Shown piece after piece: positions 15,572-18,594 of a stretch of 18,594 nucleotides of DNA (its first letter is position 1; each line of letters starts with the position of its first letter). The notes under the pieces were generated by a model. The model was not told the DNA's origin, did no database searches, and worked only from the letters and a program-made list of their open reading frames with translations. Position numbers and translations under genes: made by a program. Where the stretch lies: NCBI GenBank assembly GCA_902495835.1, contig CABUYS010000015.1, positions 1-18,594 of the forward strand, written 5' to 3'. The stretch is from an uncultured Oscillospiraceae bacterium (GTDB lineage Bacteria; Bacillota; Clostridia; Oscillospirales; Acutalibacteraceae).

Positions 15572-15999
15572 AAAGATTCACCCGCATAGCGGGTAGTATT
15601 TCCTTTTCGGGCACATCCCTAATATTCTTGGCAAGCCACAAGTGGCTTACTTGCCAACCTGACAGCCATGTATTTGTTACTTACTACACTTTAAAAGGGT
15701 CTCTTGGATCAAATAAACTTAATTGATTACTTTCTTGATCTTTTTTAACTGATTTTTTATATATTTCTTATCGTTTTTGCGTTTTTCCCTGATGTGTCCA
15801 CATAATAACCTTTGTGACAAAATTCTCAATTCCTATACGCAAATTTCCTGTTTACAAACCTCTGAAATATCATCAAACTGCTTTTTCCTTTATTAATTTC
15901 CAAATTGCCGATTTAAAATAAATTTTTGTATTTATTATATTTGTTACACCGTTTAAGATTTACTGAACTATGCGGGCTTTCGCGTGATTTTCTATACAC
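15572..15999 (-). mobile_element. IS200/IS605-type relic inserted in the tandem repeat
   Basis: Its limits are inferred from the uninterrupted repeat copy at 15176-15420. On the minus strand the left end carries TCACGCGAAAGCCCGCATAG and TTCAGTAAATCTTAAACGGTGTAA, matching the left end at 12262-12310. The right end carries hairpin ACCCGC/GCGGGT (about 15587-15601) and a bulged hairpin TTGGCAAGCCAC/GTGGC-TTGCCAA (about 15630-15657). A decayed tnpA C-terminus lies between. About 428 bases long, with the catalytic N-terminal region missing. Confidence 0.75.
15684..15905 (-). pseudogene. tnpA remnant (IS200-type transposase C-terminus)
   Basis: The minus strand reads GKSSLMIFQRFVNRKFAYRN, a stop, EFCHKGYYVDTSGKNAKTIRN. 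After two one-base frame changes it continues with KDQESNQLSLFDPRDPFKV and a stop. KGKSSLMIF, KGYYVDTSG and DPRDPF are strong signatures of IS200-type TnpA. The N-terminal half with HUH is absent, so it is inactive. Confidence 0.85.
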
Positions 16000-16025
16000 A
16001 AAAAACCTGCGATTTGAAACGCAGG
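16000..16025 (-). terminator. Terminator of asnB
   Basis: On the minus strand CCTGCG (16025-16020) pairs with CGCAGG (16011-16006) around TTTCAAAT and is followed by TTTTTTG, a textbook Rho-independent terminator 62 bases after the asnB stop. A decayed copy with mismatched stem bases sits at about 15350-15372. Confidence 0.85.
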
Positions 16026-16087
16026 TGAGTAGTAAGATTATAAATTTTTCACAAATTAAATTGTTTGAAATTTATACGACAATTACG

Positions 16088-17926
16088 TTAATCCAATTCA
16101 TTAAAATATATATCATACCAAACAATAAAGATGTATATAGTCCAAATTTTACGGCTGTTGTCCCACTTTCCGCTATAGTGGTCATCCAGAAATTTAATGA
16201 GTTCTTCGCAGTTGAAAAATTTTTCTGCGGTTTCAGACAAAAATGCATTTTTGACAATTCCATAATATTTTTTATCTCGCAGCCACACTCTGGTCGGAAC
16301 AGGGAATCCTAATTTTTCTTTTTGAGCGGTGTCTATGGGAAGACGTTTCATTGCGGCATGACGTAAAGCATATTTTGTGTTTTCTCTGGGTGCTTTTAAG
16401 CTTGTCGGAAGAGTGGAAGCAACTTTGAAAACTTCTTTATCCAAAAACGGAACTCTAAGCTCCAAAGAGTTTGCCATACTCATTCTGTCAGCTTTAAGAA
16501 GTATATCGCCAACCATCCACATGTTTATGTCAAGATATTGCATTTTGGTGACATCATCGTAGTTTTGAATTTTTTTGTAAAGATTTTTGCACAAGTCCTG
16601 TGGTCGAGTTGCTAAAGCGGAATTTTTAAGAATTTTTTTCTTATCTTCTTGAGAAAACATAAATGCATTTCCGATGTATTTATTTTCTGTAGTATTTTCT
16701 CCGCGTATTATAAAGCTGCGTCCTTTAAATCTAAACGGTATTTTCTTAACAACATTCGCAAGGAACGTTCTTGCTTTTTGATTGAATATTTTTTGGTACA
16801 ACTTAAACACTCGGGGTTCGTTATATATTGTATAACCTCCGAATAATTCATCGGCACCTTCTCCCGAAAGTACTACTTTAACATGTTCGCTTGCCAATTT
16901 CGATACAAAGTAAAGAGCAATGCAGGAAGGGTCCGCCAAAGGCTGGTCCATGTGATATTGAACTTTTTTTATTGAAGACCAAAATTCATCGGAAGTAATT
17001 ACTTTGAAGTAATGCTTTAAACCTACTTTTTTTGCTAAATTTTGAGCCCAAGTAATTTCGTTGTATTTTTCACCGAAATCAAATCCCACTGTAAACGCTT
17101 TTTGTCCTGCAAAATATGAAGAAACATAACTTGAGTCTACTCCGCTTGATAAAAAGCAACCTACTTCAACGTCGCTTATCCTGTGAACGTCCACTGAATT
17201 TTTAAATACATTTTCAATTTGTTTTGATGCTGTTTCCAAATCCAAATTTGGATTGATGTTGAATTTAGGTTCGAAATATCTTTCTATAGAAAGCTCATTG
17301 TTTTTGTATTGTAGGAAATGCCCCGGCATTAAGCAGTATACACCTTCAAAAAATGTTTCCGGCGGAACAGCGTATTGGAAAGAAAGATAATTATCTAAAG
17401 TTTTGTAGTTGAATTTCTTTTTAAATGTCGGAAATGCAAGAATGCTTTTTATCTCCGAAGCGTATACAAAATTATCGCCTATTTGAGCCCAATGCAAAGG
17501 TTTGATGCCAAATGGGTCGCGAGCCATAAAAAGAGATTGATTTTCTCTGTCCCAAATTGCAAACGCAAACATACCTCTTAACTTGGGCAAAAGTTCGGTT
17601 CCCCATTCTTCAAATCCGTGTATTAAAACCTCTGAATCTGCTTGAGTGTAAAATTTATGATTTTTTTTAATCAATTCTTCTTTTAATTCTTTGTAATTGT
17701 ATATTTCTCCGTTGAATGTAAGAACCAGTGTGTTGTTTTCGTTGTATATAGGCTGAGTTCCGCCGTCCACGTCTATTATGCTAAGACGTCTAAAGCCCAT
17801 TGCTATGTCTTTGTCGATAAAAAACCCTGAACTGTCAGGACCACGGTGAATTATAAGGTCAGTCATGTTTTCTATTACTTTTGTTTTATTGGAAAGATCT
17901 CCTGTGAATCCGCAAATTCCACACAT
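16088..17926 (-). CDS. asnB: Asparagine synthase, glutamine-hydrolysing (AsnB)
   Basis: AsnB makes asparagine from aspartate, ATP and glutamine. The start is set at 17926 because the active enzyme needs Cys2 as its N-terminal nucleophile (MCGICGF) and AGGAGG lies 7 bases upstream. The longer open frame from 17998 would bury that cysteine behind 24 residues. The product has 612 residues. The glutaminase domain (2-about 205) has HRGPDSSG (27-34) and NGEIYNY (72-78). The synthetase domain (about 230-610) has the PP-loop SGVDSS (261-266) and SGEGADELFGGY (354-365). All key residues are present. It is monocistronic, with its own promoter and terminator, and no T-box or other riboswitch is visible upstream. 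Some AsnB-like enzymes modify peptidoglycan or peptides instead, so the substrate is not certain. Confidence 0.93.
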   Translation of the reverse strand: MCGICGFTGDLSNKTKVIENMTDLIIHRGPDSSGFFIDKDIAMGFRRLSIIDVDGGTQPIYNENNTLVLTFNGEIYNYKELKEELIKKNHKFYTQADSEVLIHGFEEWGTELLPKLRGMFAFAIWDRENQSLFMARDPFGIKPLHWAQIGDNFVYASEIKSILAFPTFKKKFNYKTLDNYLSFQYAVPPETFFEGVYCLMPGHFLQYKNNELSIERYFEPKFNINPNLDLETASKQIENVFKNSVDVHRISDVEVGCFLSSGVDSSYVSSYFAGQKAFTVGFDFGEKYNEITWAQNLAKKVGLKHYFKVITSDEFWSSIKKVQYHMDQPLADPSCIALYFVSKLASEHVKVVLSGEGADELFGGYTIYNEPRVFKLYQKIFNQKARTFLANVVKKIPFRFKGRSFIIRGENTTENKYIGNAFMFSQEDKKKILKNSALATRPQDLCKNLYKKIQNYDDVTKMQYLDINMWMVGDILLKADRMSMANSLELRVPFLDKEVFKVASTLPTSLKAPRENTKYALRHAAMKRLPIDTAQKEKLGFPVPTRVWLRDKKYYGIVKNAFLSETAEKFFNCEELIKFLDDHYSGKWDNSRKIWTIYIFIVWYDIYFNELD

Positions 17927-17984
17927 ATTTTTTCCTCCTGTGTTTTTGTGGGTAATATTTTTATAAAAATTACAATCAAAATGA

Positions 17985-18013
17985 ATTATACCACGCATAC
18001 AAACAACTTACAA
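17985..18013 (-). promoter_or_regulatory. Promoter of asnB (sigma-A type, extended -10)
   Basis: On the minus strand TTGTAA (18013-18008), 17 bases, then TATAAT (17990-17985), preceded by TGG as an extended -10. It lies about 59 bases before the asnB start and is the best promoter match in the 280-base upstream region, which otherwise shows no structured leader. Confidence 0.75.
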
Positions 18014-18309
18014 TTTGATTTCAAACAGATATATGTAGTGAATAAAAATAGTAATATTATGGAATTAAAATGTTAATTTAGATGAATTTATCTTATGCGA
18101 TAATTTTGATTCTTTGAATTTTTTAAACTGCGAGAATATTTTATTTTTAGCAATAGGGGAAAAATTATACTTTACTGATTTCATATTTTTGATAACATAA
18201 TAAGCATCCCCCCAGCCTAGCTGGGGGGATTTCTTTAACGGGCAAAGCCCTGTACTACTAGCTGCATCTAAAGGAGGTTGATATGGTCTGACGCTTGCGA
18301 AGGATTCGT

Positions 18310-18488
18310 TGATTGATATCCATAAATAGGTATATATTCTTAAATGTTAACTGTTATCTCAATTCATCTTCTTTATTTTCTAAACATAGCTCCTATTTTT
18401 AATATTTTATATTCATAAAGTATTTTGCCACAAATACTATATGGTATTCGTGGTTTAACTTTTTATATGATAAATTTATGTCATTCAT
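18310..18488 (-). pseudogene. tnpA remnant (IS200-type), both ends kept and core deleted
   Basis: ATG at 18488 follows AAAAGGAGG. The frame reads MNDINLSYKKLNHEYHIVFV and AKY, a clear IS200-type N-terminus (compare KYHIVFxPKY), then stops. After the deleted core it reads LENKEDELR, a stop, QLTFKNIYLF, the C-terminal tip. The HUH motif, catalytic Tyr and YYVDTVG stretch are gone. Confidence 0.8.
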
Positions 18489-18498
18489 TTTGAATGTC

Positions 18499-18559
18499 CT
18501 CCTTTTGATGCTTTCTTTAGCAGTTTCCAGACCACTATTATATTCTACATCAAAAGGAG
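18499..18559 (-). promoter_or_regulatory. Leader stem covering the tnpA ribosome site
   Basis: CTCCTTTTGATG and CATCAAAAGGAG are perfect 12-base arms 37 bases apart. On the minus strand the second arm contains the AAAAGGAGG ribosome site of the tnpA remnant, so the folded RNA would hide it. Translation-limiting leader structures are known for IS200. The matching regions at 8670 and 12340 keep only imperfect stems. Confidence 0.7.
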
Positions 18560-18594
18560 TTTTTATTTCGTTCTTACATCGCTTAAGCTATCAC

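Larger units (their letters stand above)
15176..16075. repeat. 221-base tandem repeat, second copy split by an IS200-type relic
   Basis: The cores 15248-15350 and 15469-15571 match at about 96 of 103 positions without gaps (from ACTATACTCTAAAAA to TTTAAAACA(C/T)AATA), offset 221. In copy 1 the core is followed by ACCTGTAATTTGAAGTGCAGG (15355) and a tail to about 15420. In copy 2 the matching ACCTGCGATTTGAAACGCAGG and tail occur only at 16005, 427-429 bases further away than expected. The excess is filled by the relic at 15572-15999. The copy 2 hairpin is also the asnB terminator. Confidence 0.75.
18204..18594 (-). mobile_element. IS200/IS605-type short derivative, left end cut by the window edge
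   Basis: On the minus strand the left part (GATGTAAGAAC, from about 18580) matches the relics at 8640 and 12300. The right end has AGCTAGTAGTACAGGGCTTTG (about 18262-18243) and the perfect hairpin ATCCCCCCAG/CTGGGGGGAT (18206-18230) with loop CCTAG. Its layout is that of the 12255-12655 element, with TnpA tips and the catalytic core missing. CCTAGCTGG recurs in both right-end hairpins. The outermost left hairpin would lie beyond 18594. Confidence 0.75.

Noticed and set aside
17927..17998. Longer asnB start (24 extra residues)
   Set aside because: It would mask the N-terminal Cys nucleophile. The AGGAGG site and MCGICGF mark the start at 17926, and the extension overlaps the promoter.
17927..18200. 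T-box or other riboswitch before asnB
   Set aside because: No T-box sequence, specifier stem or leader terminator was visible, and a simple promoter lies about 59 bases before the start.

Overview
The window is AT-rich chromosomal DNA with closely packed genes. It suggests an anaerobic, endospore-forming member of the Clostridia. Three sporulation-linked genes (spoIIP, sigG and a dacF-like carboxypeptidase), a rubrerythrin and AGGAGG-type ribosome sites support this. I cannot name a genus from sequence alone. The assignments below rest on recognised motifs, not database searches.

Layout. 1-2556 (+) is the 3' part of a large surface protein with GLUG-type repeats and a C-terminal membrane anchor. 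2557-3535 is a non-coding stretch with hairpins, an IS200-type relic and two tRNA genes on the minus strand (Gln-CTG, then Pro-CGG). 3745-7302 (+) holds spoIIP, a 70-residue membrane protein, a Lys/Glu-rich membrane-anchored exported protein and murC, all cell-envelope or sporulation related. 7492-8551 (+) holds rubrerythrin and nucleoside diphosphate kinase, ending in a clear terminator. 8618-9336 holds an IS200-type relic and a two-copy tandem repeat that includes a copy of the 3' tip of rluB. 9337-11260 (-) is a dacF-like D,D-carboxypeptidase followed by an RluB-type pseudouridine synthase. sigG (11435-12208, +) diverges from it.

After sigG come another IS200-type relic and a DUF952-Nudix fusion (12676-13437, -). 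Next is a lone phage baseplate/tail-fibre type protein (13570-14526, -) with its own ribosome site and terminator. A 1.5 kb gene-poor stretch follows, in which a 221-base tandem repeat has been interrupted by an IS200-type relic. The window ends with asnB (16088-17926, -) and a fifth IS200-type relic running off the right edge.

The most distinctive features are: five decayed IS200/IS605-type relics, at least three of them from one internally deleted family; the orphan phage tail gene; the DUF952-Nudix fusion; and leader RNA structures in front of sigG and dacF. I found no CRISPR array, complete prophage or defence system. Nothing here amounts to a clearly new multi-gene system.
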